Assembly (NCBI RefSeq): GCF_014397245.1 | Contig: NZ_JACLHY010000023.1 | Location: 1-64,000, forward strand | Source of the DNA: Arenibacter arenosicollis | Lineage (GTDB): Bacteria; Bacteroidota; Bacteroidia; Flavobacteriales; Flavobacteriaceae | Direction of reading: 5' to 3' | DNA length: 64,000 nucleotides | Shown here: in pieces, positions 1 through 9,019 of the stretch | Numbering within the stretch: position 1 is the stretch's first letter | How the letters are laid out: the number at the start of each line of letters is the position of its first letter | Notes under the pieces: model-generated | What the model was told of the DNA's origin: nothing | What the model saw: only the letters and a program-made list of their open reading frames with translations | Database searches by the model: none | Program-made: the position numbers and the translations under genes

Positions 1-112
1 GAGCTGGAAACGGTTGAAGAGTTTTTCCTGATAATACTTTTTTCCTTGCATAACTAAAGTTACGATCGATCCGCCGATCCACAATGATCATGACCGACTT
101 TTTTGCTAACTT

Positions 113-258
113 GTGCAACAGGCACAATGTATAAAAATAATCGCTCAATTTTGGGCTTAACCAAAGGTCGTTGCAAGTTTACTACGTCTGATTTTCCTGC
201 GGAAAATCCTCGCACGTAAACCCGCAACTATTCTTATACGAGACCGTTGTGCAACATA
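113..258. repeat. attC-like imperfect palindrome, copy 1
   Basis: The left arm (about 121-145, GCACAATGTATAA core) and the right arm (about 219-255, ending ACCGTTGTGC) are imperfect inverted repeats with a spacer that itself contains a small palindrome (TTTTCCTGCGGAAAA). The right arm matches those at 810-837, 30492-30519 and 52690-52717 (CATACACA.GACCGTTGTGC type). The lipoprotein start codon lies 6 bases after the arm. The first 110 bases of the window carry no gene I can support. The comparison with integron attC sites is inference; no integrase is visible. Confidence 0.6.
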
Positions 259-263
259 TCGCC

Positions 264-668
264 ATGAAAAAGTTTCTGATTATTTCACTTATCATATTAT
301 TTCACGGTTGTAAAGAAAAATCGACAAGGAATTTTGAAGATTATAATGAAGAGGACTTTGTTGAAGTGCAAGGACTTATTATAAAAGTCGAAAAGGAATT
401 TGCCTATCAAAACAGAAAAGTGGACGTAACATACATTTACGATTTAGAAAAAGATAACCCAACCATTGGCCATGAAAAGAATTCCCCATTTATTCCTATG
501 GTTGGACAACCTAGGGTTATTATGGTACATAAATATGAGGACAATGTTTCCTTTTTAGGTGTAAATACTTATGTAAAAGATGAAAACGACTTAGTAAAAA
601 AATACTTGGAAAAGAGCGACCAATTTGGAGTTGAATATTACGGAGTTGACCAAAACGCGTTGGATTAA
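264..668 (+). CDS. small lipoprotein of unknown function
   Basis: 134-residue predicted lipoprotein. I chose the ATG at 264 over an in-frame GTG at 249, because the GTG lies inside the palindromic element and the ATG opens a typical leader: MKK, a hydrophobic stretch, then the lipobox FHGC at about residues 13-16. The mature part is charged and has no domain I recognise. It is the only gene between two attC-like elements (113-258 and 704-840) and looks like a cassette passenger. It would be exported and lipid-anchored. Confidence that it is a gene is good; the function is unknown. Confidence 0.75.
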   Translation: MKKFLIISLIILFHGCKEKSTRNFEDYNEEDFVEVQGLIIKVEKEFAYQNRKVDVTYIYDLEKDNPTIGHEKNSPFIPMVGQPRVIMVHKYEDNVSFLGVNTYVKDENDLVKKYLEKSDQFGVEYYGVDQNALD

Positions 669-703
669 TAAGACAGCAAGAAGTAAGGAAAAAATAAAAT
701 ACG

Positions 704-840
704 TTGCACAACACGGTGTATAATTAATTGCGGGCGGATTTCCCAAAATGGAAATCCTTGCAATTAACTATCTTCGGTACTGGCGGACATTTTCCGTTGG
801 AAAAGTCCGCAACTAATCATACACATGACCGTTGTGCCTA
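704..840. repeat. attC-like imperfect palindrome, copy 2
   Basis: Left arm 706-733 starts GCACAACACGGTGTAT and continues ATTAATTGCGG. Right arm 805-837 is its imperfect reverse complement (CCGCAACTAATCATACAC ... GTTGTGC). The arms enclose about 70 bases with a nested hairpin (GGATTTCC..GGAAATCC and TTTTCC..GGAAAA). The element sits between the lipoprotein and the DUF4265 gene, so two passengers share it, as in a cassette array. Confidence 0.65.
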
Positions 841-848
841 ATTCCAGA

Positions 849-1331
849 ATGACAGAAACTGAAAAGAAATACGAGAAGATTTTATTCAAATATCACAGTA
901 ATGTTCTAGACGAATTGACTGTAGAAACAATGTGGGCTGAAATAATTGACGAAGAAAATGGAATTTACAAATTAGATAATATTCCGTTTTACGGACCATT
1001 AATCGCAACCGACGATGAGTTTTATGCGAAATTTGAGGAATCGGAGCAAATGCTGACTTATCAAAAGACAACTAAGTTTTCAGGGAACTCTATAGTTCTA
1101 ATTATGATATTGCAAAATGGGTTTGACAAAGAAGTTATAAGAAACAGATTTAAGGAATTGAAATGCAAATCGGAAGGACTTAATGACTCATATTTTTCAA
1201 TGGAAATTTTAAAAGACATTAATTATTTCGAGATTAAAAAAATGCTGACGGAATATGAAAATGACGGAATTTTAGAATATTCAGAACCGTGCTTATCGGA
1301 AAAACATCAAACGGATTTAAAAAACAACTAG
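849..1331 (+). CDS. DUF4265 domain protein
   Basis: 160-residue cytoplasmic protein with no signal peptide or membrane segment. The pattern ENGIYKLDNIPFYGPLIATDDEF is typical of the small DUF4265 family, whose role is unknown. I placed the start at the ATG at 849 (MTETEK) rather than the in-frame ATG at 825, because 825 falls inside the right arm of the upstream palindromic element. The stop at 1331 is followed at once by GGCACAACA, the left arm of a third element that is cut short by the repeat starting near 1340. It therefore behaves as the second passenger of a cassette pair. Confidence 0.75.
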   Translation: MTETEKKYEKILFKYHSNVLDELTVETMWAEIIDEENGIYKLDNIPFYGPLIATDDEFYAKFEESEQMLTYQKTTKFSGNSIVLIMILQNGFDKEVIRNRFKELKCKSEGLNDSYFSMEILKDINYFEIKKMLTEYENDGILEYSEPCLSEKHQTDLKNN

Positions 1332-1339
1332 GCACAACA

Positions 1340-1577
1340 ATGGCTCCTATGAAAAGCACTAGTCCAGTTCCTTAAAGTTAATATTTTATTTTTTATCAGT
1401 CCATATTGGTGATTTTGGGGTGTTGAATTGTTGGCAACCCTTGTCAGCTTTTTACTTGGTTGTCAATACTTCAACACCATATATAACTTGCTCCGCATCC
1501 TATAGGTGATCGATCCTAGATTATGAACGTCACCGGCATCTGTATGATTATAAGTTATAATAAGCCCGGCCACTTGC
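1340..1577. repeat. dispersed repeat, copy 1 (next to IS110 remnant)
   Basis: About 235 bases match 11428-11675: shared TCCTATGAAAAG.ACTAGTCC, then AAAGTTAATATTTTATTTTT, TTGGTTGTCAATACTTCAAC and GCTCCGCATCCTAT. It lies on the transposase-downstream side of the IS110 pseudogene, so it may be the non-coding end of that element, which in some IS110-type elements encodes a guide (bridge) RNA. The second copy has no transposase, so an independent repeat is also possible. The stretch 1578-1721 shows nothing else. Confidence 0.55.
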
Positions 1578-1721
1578 TATAAAAATGTGATCCCAATTCC
1601 TTGGGCCACCCACGTTGTTTTGTGGTACTGGCTTTGAATACTTCGTTGTGAGCTTTGTTATCTGGTTGCTGTTTATCCTTTAGGTTATTCCAATACCCCT
1701 ATCACATAAGGGGTCTCCGTC

Positions 1722-2724
1722 TTAAACCGCCAGTGTCCTGCTAAGCAGTTTCCTGGCTACCTTTATGATAATGCTCTTCACGTTCTTGCCATGGTACTTG
1801 CGGTAATAGGCCTGCATAACTGGATCCGCTCGTATAGCCTGCCAGGCAGTCTCCACAAAGTAGGACCCGATCAAACGGTGCGCCCTTGGAGTCATTCCCA
1901 GTGTCCTATAATTACCTCCGCTCTGGTGTACATCTGGGGCGAGGCCAACATAGCCCGCCAGATGTTTTACACTGTTGAACCACCCCAGATCCCTTAGTTC
2001 GCAAAGTATGCCGCATGCCACTATACCACCGATTCCGGGAATACTACGAAGCAGCATGTAATCTTCTTGTACTGCACTTTACAATATTTCCTGAGTTGGG
2101 TGGAAACGTAGCGCAGTTCTTGATCCACGAAACGGAAAAAACGCATCCTGCTCTCCAAGGGCGCCTTCGCCGTAGGAAATGCAAAAACCATATTGTTCAA
2201 CCACTTCCGATACTTGTGGCTCCAATGGTCGTTGTCGAACTCCACTGGCTCCTTGATACTGCATCCTAATGTAGCTCTTGATCCGTCTATAATCCTTTAC
2301 GGGGTCGTTGTGCCAACGGAAAAGGCTCCTGAGCTGTTCCCGTTCATTCCCCGATACATGGATTCTCTCCAAACGACCGTCCTTAAGTTCCCTACTTAGC
2401 AATTGCGCATCGATCTTATCGGTCTTTGTATGGAGTTCCCGTCCCTTTCTGTGCACGTCAGCAGGGTACACGACCTGTGAACGCCATCCATACCCCTCAA
2501 AGCAACGGTGGGCATGGTAACCGCAGCAACCGGCCTCATAGACAACATTGACCTGGTGTCCGGAAAAAAGTTTGTCTACATACTTGAAAAAAAGATATGG
2601 TTTGGGAGGCATAATTAAGGATTACCCCGGAAAAAACGCAATGGAAAAAATAAATATCCCAGCTATTCTTGTGCATATCCATCCCAATGAATAAGTTAGA
2701 TGCGGCGGTAATGTGCGTATTCAT
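1722..2724 (-). pseudogene. IS110-family transposase, multiply frameshifted
   Basis: Remnant of a DEDD (RuvC-like) transposase spread over several minus-strand frames. The N-terminal piece has GMDMHKNSWDIYFFH with the first Asp. The middle piece has VYEAGCCGY and HTKTDKIDAQLLSREL with the further acids. The C-terminal piece is a Transposase_20 domain (MLLRSIPGIGG, GYVGLAPDVHQSGGNYRTLG) and ends RKLLSRTLAV. Breaks lie near 2620, 2280 and 2060, so it cannot make an intact recombinase. Such elements move as circles without terminal inverted repeats. It appears to have interrupted the cassette pair to its left. Confidence 0.88.
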
Positions 2725-3088
2725 AGCTTAAAGGTTTTAGCTATAAATAAAAGATACTCAACCTACTACATTCAAATAGATGCTATAATTCATTGTGGTA
2801 TCACGCCAAAAAGAATAAGAACAATGAAATATTCGAGCTAAACAATTATTAATTCTTAGGTACTATTTTTAAAAAAAATCGTTTATATAAGACAGATTCA
2901 CTGACATTTTAAAAATTATAAATATATTTTTAATGTTTATAACTTACCATAAATCCGAGTGAATTTGCATATAGATTAAAGAAAGTTATCGAAAAGAAGA
3001 CCATAATTAAAAACTTGATAATTCATCAGTATAACTCCTTTGAAATGTTCAATGGGATAAATGAATTATAAAATAAAAAGCCATAAAA
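2725..3088. other. intergenic, nothing recognised
   Basis: AT-rich stretch between the IS110 remnant and the PAP2 gene. No open frame, palindrome or clear promoter match was found. Part is probably the transposase-upstream end of the IS110 element, whose boundary I cannot place. Confidence 0.4.
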
Positions 3089-3772
3089 ATGGATAATCTA
3101 ATTATTAGCATGGTAAATACAATTGCCAGCAAAACAATTTTTTTTACAGAAATAATGTTTTTAATTGTACATAATGAACTTGTGAAAGGAGGAGTAATTA
3201 TAGCAATCCTATGGTATCTTTGGTTCAATGTAAAAATCATACCCTCACATGGTCGTGGGAAAATTATTACAACCCTTTACGGAACCATTGGCGCCATAAT
3301 TGTTGGTCGGTGTTTAGCTAATGTACTTCCATATAGGGCTAGACCTATTCTTAATCCAGAATTCGCATTCACTTATCAAATAGATGAATTTTCTTGGCTC
3401 AACACTTTAAGTTCCTTTCCAAGTGATCATGCCATTCTATTTTTTTCTCTAGCCACAGGAATTTTTTCTATTTCAAAAAAATGGGGTGTTTTTTCATTCG
3501 TCTACGTTTTTTTAATTATTTGTTTTCCTAGAATATATTTAGGGTTCCATTATTTTACAGATATATTCGTTGGTGGAGTAATTGGGGTTTTAATGATGTG
3601 GTTAATTTTAAAAGTAGAACCATCAAAAAGGCTTTCACGGTATATAATGAAGTATTCCAGCATAAATCCTGGTCTATTTTATGCCTGCTTTTTTATTCTT
3701 AGTTATCAAATAGTCACATTATTCAATGAAAGTCGTGCCTTGGCCAGTTATGTATTTAAGCACATATTTTAA
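3089..3772 (+). CDS. PAP2-family membrane phosphatase
   Basis: 227-residue integral membrane protein with about five or six hydrophobic segments. It has the three PAP2 (type 2 phosphatidic acid phosphatase) motifs: a basic first motif with YRARPI, then SSFPSDHAI (motif 2, about residue 111, catalytic His) and PRIYLGFHYFTDI (motif 3, Arg...His...Asp). Family members remove phosphate from lipid phosphates, often polyprenyl types, at the outer face of the inner membrane. It faces away from the arabinose-lipid operon at 4200-9019. Mycobacteria also carry a PAP2 gene beside the UbiA enzyme of that pathway, so a role in dephosphorylating a prenyl-phosphoribose lipid is possible but only inferred. 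Confidence 0.85.
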   Translation: MDNLIISMVNTIASKTIFFTEIMFLIVHNELVKGGVIIAILWYLWFNVKIIPSHGRGKIITTLYGTIGAIIVGRCLANVLPYRARPILNPEFAFTYQIDEFSWLNTLSSFPSDHAILFFSLATGIFSISKKWGVFSFVYVFLIICFPRIYLGFHYFTDIFVGGVIGVLMMWLILKVEPSKRLSRYIMKYSSINPGLFYACFFILSYQIVTLFNESRALASYVFKHIF

Positions 3773-4199
3773 TAACAAACCAAGCTATATATGCTGTATT
3801 ATCAGGTTTCAAATTAAAAAAATTAGACCATTTTTTTATAAGGATACAACGGTAAGTTTCCTAGATAAAGATTTGTTTTTCACCGAGTCATTGTAACTGC
3901 AAATTTATTAGTCACTAGCGATTATTGAAAATTGCGCTGGGGTCTAAAAGTAATTCTAGCGATTAAGTACTTCAACTAAAATAATGTTTATCACAAAAAA
4001 TGCTTAATTCACAGCAATTCTATAATAAAAGAAGAAATAAATATATCTTTTTCGAAAAATTCTCTAGACCGAATTAAATAAACTGTAAGAAGCTTCTATT
4101 TTACAAAAGATCCATAAATTTAATTTGAGGTTTATAATATTTTTCAAATTTTAAGTATTTCAAATCCCTGTTATATGAAACAAAACATTGGAAAGCACC
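3773..4199. other. intergenic between convergent genes
   Basis: AT-rich and non-coding as far as I can see. The PAP2 gene and the HAD phosphatase gene converge here. I saw no strong hairpin with a T-run. Confidence 0.4.
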
Positions 4200-4805
4200 T
4201 TACTTAAAATACTTGTAGAACCTTTTATTTCCTAAAAGTAACATTTCCTTATCACCTTCACTATCGCCAAAAACGCTAATTTTATTAAATTCAGACAAGC
4301 TATATTTCTCTCTTATACGATTAACTTTTTCTATTCCATAGCAATTTTTTGTGGCAAAATTTCCGGTTAAGACATGATTTTTATGCTCTAATTCCGTACA
4401 CACCAAGTCAAAATCCATGAATTTGGTCCAATGCTTTAAATAAGATTTAAATGATGCAGATACTACCACTATGGTCAGGTCCTTATTTTCTTTTTTAACC
4501 TCCTTTAGATAATCCAAAAAGCTTGCCCTAATTATTTCAGGAAGTTCATTTTGGCTATAATCCAAACAAAGCCTATCAAATTGAAAAACATCCATTCCCT
4601 TGAAGTGAAATGAAAATAATTTTGTTTTTGCCTTTTCATTAGAGTATAAGTTGAGCTTCATAAGTATGACAAAAGGAAATATGTATAAAAAGCCCGAAAA
4701 CAACTGAAACCAGCTTTTAGAATAAGTTAGAAAATGAATAAAACTATCTTTATTTGTTATAGTACCATCAAAATCGAATAAATAAATTTCCTTTTCTAGA
4801 CTCAT
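4200..4805 (-). CDS. HAD-superfamily (subfamily IB) phosphatase
   Basis: 201 residues. The N-terminal nucleophile motif is FDFDGTIT (Asp11, Asp13). Motif II is VVVSASF near residue 115 and motif III/IV is FGDSEGDKEML near residue 182, in the order of HAD-IB enzymes such as SerB-like phosphatases. It is probably cytoplasmic; one hydrophobic patch near residues 33-50 belongs to the cap region. It is the last gene of a minus-strand run starting with UbiA, 19 bases after the GT87 gene. In this setting it is a candidate for removing the 5-phosphate from polyprenyl-phosphoryl-5-phosphoribose, a step between UbiA and DprE1. That role is inference; other phosphomonoesters are possible. Confidence 0.8.
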   Translation of the reverse strand: MSLEKEIYLFDFDGTITNKDSFIHFLTYSKSWFQLFSGFLYIFPFVILMKLNLYSNEKAKTKLFSFHFKGMDVFQFDRLCLDYSQNELPEIIRASFLDYLKEVKKENKDLTIVVVSASFKSYLKHWTKFMDFDLVCTELEHKNHVLTGNFATKNCYGIEKVNRIREKYSLSEFNKISVFGDSEGDKEMLLLGNKRFYKYFK

Positions 4806-4824
4806 TAAATTACAAATTATTAAG

Positions 4825-6012
4825 TTATTTTATACTGCTACTTCTCAAAATTAAGAACGCCGTCGTAATAAAGAAAATCATGTTTATAGAGATAAAAACC
4901 ATCCCAAAGGCGGGCCCAAAATATTCTGTTGGATGAATCCCAATTTCAATATCCAGAAATATCCTTAGTAATTTTGGCACAATTGGATAAACGCAGAAAT
5001 ATGTAGCAAGACCTATTAATATGGTTCTGATTTTCTTTGAAAGGGCAGGATTGGAAAACGCAATAAGTACTGGAGCCATTATTACTACATAATCATAAGG
5101 TAAGTGAAATAAAACAGGAAAAGATAACAATAGAGTTGAAATTATAATCAGACGTTGGGAAGGACGATAATATAGACAATAGGCAGAAAAAGCTCCATAT
5201 ACCAAGCTAGCGCCAATTGAGAAAAAATTTATACCAAAAAAAGATTCGTTGCTATAATAAATTCTAAATAAAGTGAGTAAATCTGAATGTCCATGCCCAC
5301 TAGTGTACATTGAAGCTACCTTAAACGGCAACGAAATGGATTCGAGAAAGCCAATATCAAATTGAAATGAAAAAATTAACGCAATTAAGAGGTTGATAAG
5401 TAAAGCACCAATAGCCTCTTTATAAAAACCAGCAAGGAAGAAACCCAGAAGTATTGGGAAACCAAACGAATATTTGGAAAAAATTAAGGTCAGAAGTACC
5501 AAAACAACCCACTTCTTATTTCTAAATATCCATGCTAACGAAACACTACATAAAATAAAAATGGATATTTGGCCTTGATATAAACTATTCGCAAAATTGC
5601 TCCCTACCAGCATTATACTTGCTATAAGAAGTACTTTGTATACTTCTACCTTCTCCCAACGTATAAAAGCATAAAGTGTAAAAATGAAACAACCAACGTT
5701 AAACATGAACCATATGAGCTTAAATTGATCCCAATCAAAAAAAACGAAAGGAAATAGCACATAATATAGTATATGTCCATAATTTGGATAAGCAGTTAAA
5801 AGCCACTCGGAAGAAGTTATTGCGGAAGTATATGGATTAATGCCTTCCCATAATAATTTTGCTCCATACCATTGGGCATCTCCACCTCCATCCAGGTACA
5901 TCAACCTATAATAGGAATAAGCCAAATTCAATAAAAATAGTATTCCAAAAATGGAATAGAATAGCCATTTTTGGAATATTTCTGCACTTATTTTACTACA
6001 AATTAATCCCAT
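4825..6012 (-). CDS. GT87-type (DUF2029) polyprenyl-dependent glycosyltransferase
   Basis: 395-residue membrane protein with about ten hydrophobic segments. The first outer loop carries YLDGGGDAQWYGAKLLWEG then INPY, matching the acidic loop and G.(N/D)PY of GT-C family GT87. GT87 enzymes use a polyprenyl-phosphate sugar donor on the outer side of the membrane; characterised examples are mannosyltransferases. Here it lies in one operon with polyprenyl-phosphoryl-arabinose genes, 15 bases after the DprE2-like gene, so it is a candidate acceptor transferase for that donor, i.e. an arabinosyltransferase. Family confidence is good; donor identity is inferred from context only. Confidence 0.75.
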   Translation of the reverse strand: MGLICSKISAEIFQKWLFYSIFGILFLLNLAYSYYRLMYLDGGGDAQWYGAKLLWEGINPYTSAITSSEWLLTAYPNYGHILYYVLFPFVFFDWDQFKLIWFMFNVGCFIFTLYAFIRWEKVEVYKVLLIASIMLVGSNFANSLYQGQISIFILCSVSLAWIFRNKKWVVLVLLTLIFSKYSFGFPILLGFFLAGFYKEAIGALLINLLIALIFSFQFDIGFLESISLPFKVASMYTSGHGHSDLLTLFRIYYSNESFFGINFFSIGASLVYGAFSAYCLYYRPSQRLIIISTLLLSFPVLFHLPYDYVVIMAPVLIAFSNPALSKKIRTILIGLATYFCVYPIVPKLLRIFLDIEIGIHPTEYFGPAFGMVFISINMIFFITTAFLILRSSSIK

Positions 6013-6027
6013 TATTATAAAATAAGT

Positions 6028-6804
6028 TTAAATATTCATTTTTTTAAATTGCCACTCTGGAATGTTTCGTATTATCAACATTATCCAACGCCATATCCAA
6101 ATTGTATAAACCACATTTGTAAGTTTTTTCTGAGCATTGTAAATATCACTGGCAACTTGCTCAGGGGTACCTGTCAATCTTTTTGGCAAATCTAAACCTT
6201 CTGTCATTTTAGTTGCTATAAAGCCTGGTTTCACTGTTATCACGTGGACGCCGGATGAAAAAAGACGATTCCTGAGTCCTGAAAGATAAGTACTCAACGC
6301 CGCTTTGGCTGCGCCGTATATATAATTTTTTTTACGGCCCCTATCGCCTGCAACAGAACTAATCCCGCAAATAAAACCTGATTTTCTTTGCTCAAAATCC
6401 AAAGCTATTATATTAAATAAACTAACAATCCCAGTAAAATTTGTATCTATTAGCTTACTAGCTTCCATAAATTCTTTTTCTGATATTTTCTGATCTCCCA
6501 AGTATCCAACAGCTGAAATTACACCAATAACTTCTTCTTTTAATTGATCATAGAAGAATTGATGAGAGCTGTAATCAAGAATATCCAATTCCAAACATTG
6601 GGCATGACATTCATATCTTAATTTCAAATCACTTGCAAACTCTTCGAGAGTATCTGAATTCCTAGAAGCCAGATATAAATTAAAGCCTTCTTTGGCGTAT
6701 TTTCTTGCAACAGCCATTGCGACATCGCTTTTGGCGCCAATTATTAGTACATATTCCTTTTTAGATACCAAGTCGTTTAGATTGAATTGAGTTAAATTTT
6801 TCAT
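6028..6804 (-). CDS. DprE2-like short-chain dehydrogenase
   Basis: 258-residue SDR. The nucleotide-binding segment is VLIIGAKSDVAMAVARKYA (residues 19-37; DprE2 enzymes also have a G(A/T)xSDIA-type loop). ISAVG is near residue 98 and the catalytic residues are Ser149/150 with Tyr163 and Lys167 (YGAAK). In mycobacteria DprE2 reduces the 2-keto lipid made by DprE1 to decaprenylphosphoryl-arabinose. The start overlaps the end of the DprE1-like gene by 44 bases, which suggests translational coupling. The overlapping pair, plus UbiA upstream, supports the assignment; SDRs alone are hard to assign, so a different 2-epimerising partner remains possible. Confidence 0.75.
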   Translation of the reverse strand: MKNLTQFNLNDLVSKKEYVLIIGAKSDVAMAVARKYAKEGFNLYLASRNSDTLEEFASDLKLRYECHAQCLELDILDYSSHQFFYDQLKEEVIGVISAVGYLGDQKISEKEFMEASKLIDTNFTGIVSLFNIIALDFEQRKSGFICGISSVAGDRGRKKNYIYGAAKAALSTYLSGLRNRLFSSGVHVITVKPGFIATKMTEGLDLPKRLTGTPEQVASDIYNAQKKLTNVVYTIWIWRWIMLIIRNIPEWQFKKMNI

Positions 6805-8062
6805 TCATTTTATATTTTTTTCTGATATTTCGGAATATTTCTATTTTTGGATATCCCTTTTCAAATGTATCCTTTGCAACCCTGGCGTCTTTAGCCAAAT
6901 AGATACGACCACCCCTATTTACAACAATTTCATCAAGCTTGTTCAATAGCTCAAATAAACCTTTTTCAATTTTAAAGTCCAGTGCCAAACTATAACCTTC
7001 TATTGGAAATGATAAGAAATTTCCGTTCTCCTTTCCATAAAGTTTTAATACAGATAAAAAAGATCCTTTTCCAGAGCTGGCAATCGATTTTAATATTTCC
7101 TCCAAACCTTCATAACTGTTCCTTTTTGGCAATATAAACTGATACTGGATAAAACCATTTCTCCCATAAATTCTATTCCAATTGTTTATACTGTCCAAGG
7201 GATAAAAAAATGTTTCAAAGTCTACCAATTTTTCCGTAATCCCGTCTTTGACTTTCATATAGTAGAACGTATTGAATATTTTAACACTAAGCGTGTTTAG
7301 AATAAATGAGGGGAAGAAAAAAGGGACATTGACCTTTTTTTTGGGTATAAAATCCAATCGTCCGTCATTAGTAAAATCCCCAACCATTAACAAGGACCTT
7401 CCCATTTTATCATTTTTTGCCAAACAATCAATCCAAGCAACGGAATAAGGTTTATTTTTATATTTTTCGAAGGCTTCAAAAGTTTCTTTAAGGTTTTTAG
7501 TCTTAATTGTTTTTTGCTTTATAAATCTTGATTCAATTTTCTTTAGGTATATTTTAGCGTCCAAAATTATTCCAGTAAGACCCATACCACCGCAAGTTGC
7601 TCTAAATAATTCGATATTTTCAGTTTTACTACAACTTACAATTTCGCCTGAAGGGAGTAATAGATTCAGCATAGCAACACATTCACTGAAACAACCTTCT
7701 ATATGATGGTTTTTACCATGAACATCACTGGCTATTGCCCCCCCCACCGTTATAAGTTTTGTCCCGGGTGTAACTTTCAGGAACCAACCACGTGGTACCG
7801 AAAATTCCAGTATTTCAGTTAATAACGCTCCAGCCTGGATATGAAGAAGTCCTAGGTCATCATCAAAATTTAAAAAGTAGTTTTTGGGTTTTATACAAAC
7901 TATAGTATCATTTATTGCACTATCGCCATAGCTTCTACCATTGCCATAGGCAATAATCTCTTCTTCCTTTTTTATGAAAGATTTTAACCTATGAGTTTCC
8001 GAAATGATTACCGTCTTAGCATTGACTTTAGGGTAATTTCCCCAACTTTTTGTGTTACTCAT
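6761..8062 (-). CDS. DprE1-like FAD-dependent oxidase
   Basis: 433 residues from the ATG at 8062; an in-frame TTG two codons upstream is less likely. The FAD-binding PCMH domain is at the N-terminus (AYGNGRSYGDSAIND about residues 38-52; GGAIASDVHGKNHH near 107; TCGGMGLTGIILDA near 157). The C-terminal half matches ALO/DprE1-type oxidases, with KDARVAKDTF near residue 396. DprE1 oxidises the 2-OH of polyprenylphosphoryl-ribose; with DprE2 this gives the arabinose epimer. It is 60 bases after the UbiA gene on the same strand and overlaps the DprE2-like gene. Length is close to mycobacterial DprE1 (about 460). Confidence 0.82.
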   Translation of the reverse strand: MSNTKSWGNYPKVNAKTVIISETHRLKSFIKKEEEIIAYGNGRSYGDSAINDTIVCIKPKNYFLNFDDDLGLLHIQAGALLTEILEFSVPRGWFLKVTPGTKLITVGGAIASDVHGKNHHIEGCFSECVAMLNLLLPSGEIVSCSKTENIELFRATCGGMGLTGIILDAKIYLKKIESRFIKQKTIKTKNLKETFEAFEKYKNKPYSVAWIDCLAKNDKMGRSLLMVGDFTNDGRLDFIPKKKVNVPFFFPSFILNTLSVKIFNTFYYMKVKDGITEKLVDFETFFYPLDSINNWNRIYGRNGFIQYQFILPKRNSYEGLEEILKSIASSGKGSFLSVLKLYGKENGNFLSFPIEGYSLALDFKIEKGLFELLNKLDEIVVNRGGRIYLAKDARVAKDTFEKGYPKIEIFRNIRKKYKMNEKFNSIQSKRLGI

Positions 8063-8122
8063 TGGCAATTATTCTCTTTAAGAGATTTTTTTTTAATACA
8101 ATTCTCCTTTTGTATGGATAAA

Positions 8123-9019
8123 TCAGAAATAAATTAAAACAGAGAAATGCAAAATCCACCCCGATAAAACCGTAATTAAAAATGAATCTTTGAATACTAG
8201 ATCGGTCGGAGATCCACTATTTTTTTCAACAAAACTTAGTTGCATGTATCTCAATATACCCAAGATAACATAAATTGATGTCAGATAGACAAATTTGCTT
8301 TCCAGTCTACCTACGACTTCGGCTGAAGTTGTGTATAGAATATAAGTTACTATTGTTACCGAAGACATAATCATCATAGACCCTTCGACAAATTTTAGAT
8401 TATAATCCGTTATTACTTTGCGCATTTTATGATTTTTCTCAAGGAACAATAAAACGCCATCTCTTCTTTTCGCAAATGCAAGAAAAAGTGCCAAAAGGAA
8501 GGTCATAATTACTATCCATTGTGAAAGTGGAGTATCTGTTATTACCGCCCCTAGAATTATACGTAGTACGAATCCGACGGCTATAACAGTAATATCAAGT
8601 ATAGAAATATGTTTAAAATAGTAACAATAAAAAAAATTTAAAACCAAATATGATCCCATAATACCTAATGCATTAATTGAGAGCATGCCCATAATTAGCA
8701 AACCTGCAGCTAAAAGCAGAATCATTAAAAATATTGCTTCTGGGGTCGAAACTGTCCCCGCGGCAAGTGGGCGAAATTTTTTCTTTGGATGCAATCTATC
8801 TTCCTTAATATCTTGGTAATCATTGAAGATATAAATTGCACTGGCACACATCGAAAATGACAAAAAAGCTATAAATAGATTGAATAACAGTTGAAAGTTT
8901 GAAAACTCCCCAGCAAAAAACAACGGCATAAAAATAAAGAGGTTTTTTACATAATGTTTTGGCCGTAAAAGCTTCAAAACATTACTTGAATTAACCAAAG
9001 CTTTTTGTATGCTGGGCAT
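8123..9019 (-). CDS. UbiA-family phosphoribosyl/prenyl transferase (DPPR synthase-like)
   Basis: 298 residues with about eight membrane segments. The Asp-rich motif NDYQDIKEDRLHPKKKFRP (Asn66-Pro84) matches the NDxxDxxxDxxHPxKxxRP of UbiA enzymes that attach phosphoribose to polyprenyl phosphate (Rv3806c type) and of related Bacteroidota proteins. A second basic motif, FAKRRDG, lies near residue 174. It is the first gene of the minus-strand operon UbiA - DprE1-like - DprE2-like - GT87 - HAD. This order argues for the first committed step of arabinose-lipid donor synthesis rather than quinone prenylation. Confidence 0.8.
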   Translation of the reverse strand: MPSIQKALVNSSNVLKLLRPKHYVKNLFIFMPLFFAGEFSNFQLLFNLFIAFLSFSMCASAIYIFNDYQDIKEDRLHPKKKFRPLAAGTVSTPEAIFLMILLLAAGLLIMGMLSINALGIMGSYLVLNFFYCYYFKHISILDITVIAVGFVLRIILGAVITDTPLSQWIVIMTFLLALFLAFAKRRDGVLLFLEKNHKMRKVITDYNLKFVEGSMMIMSSVTIVTYILYTTSAEVVGRLESKFVYLTSIYVILGILRYMQLSFVEKNSGSPTDLVFKDSFLITVLSGWILHFSVLIYF

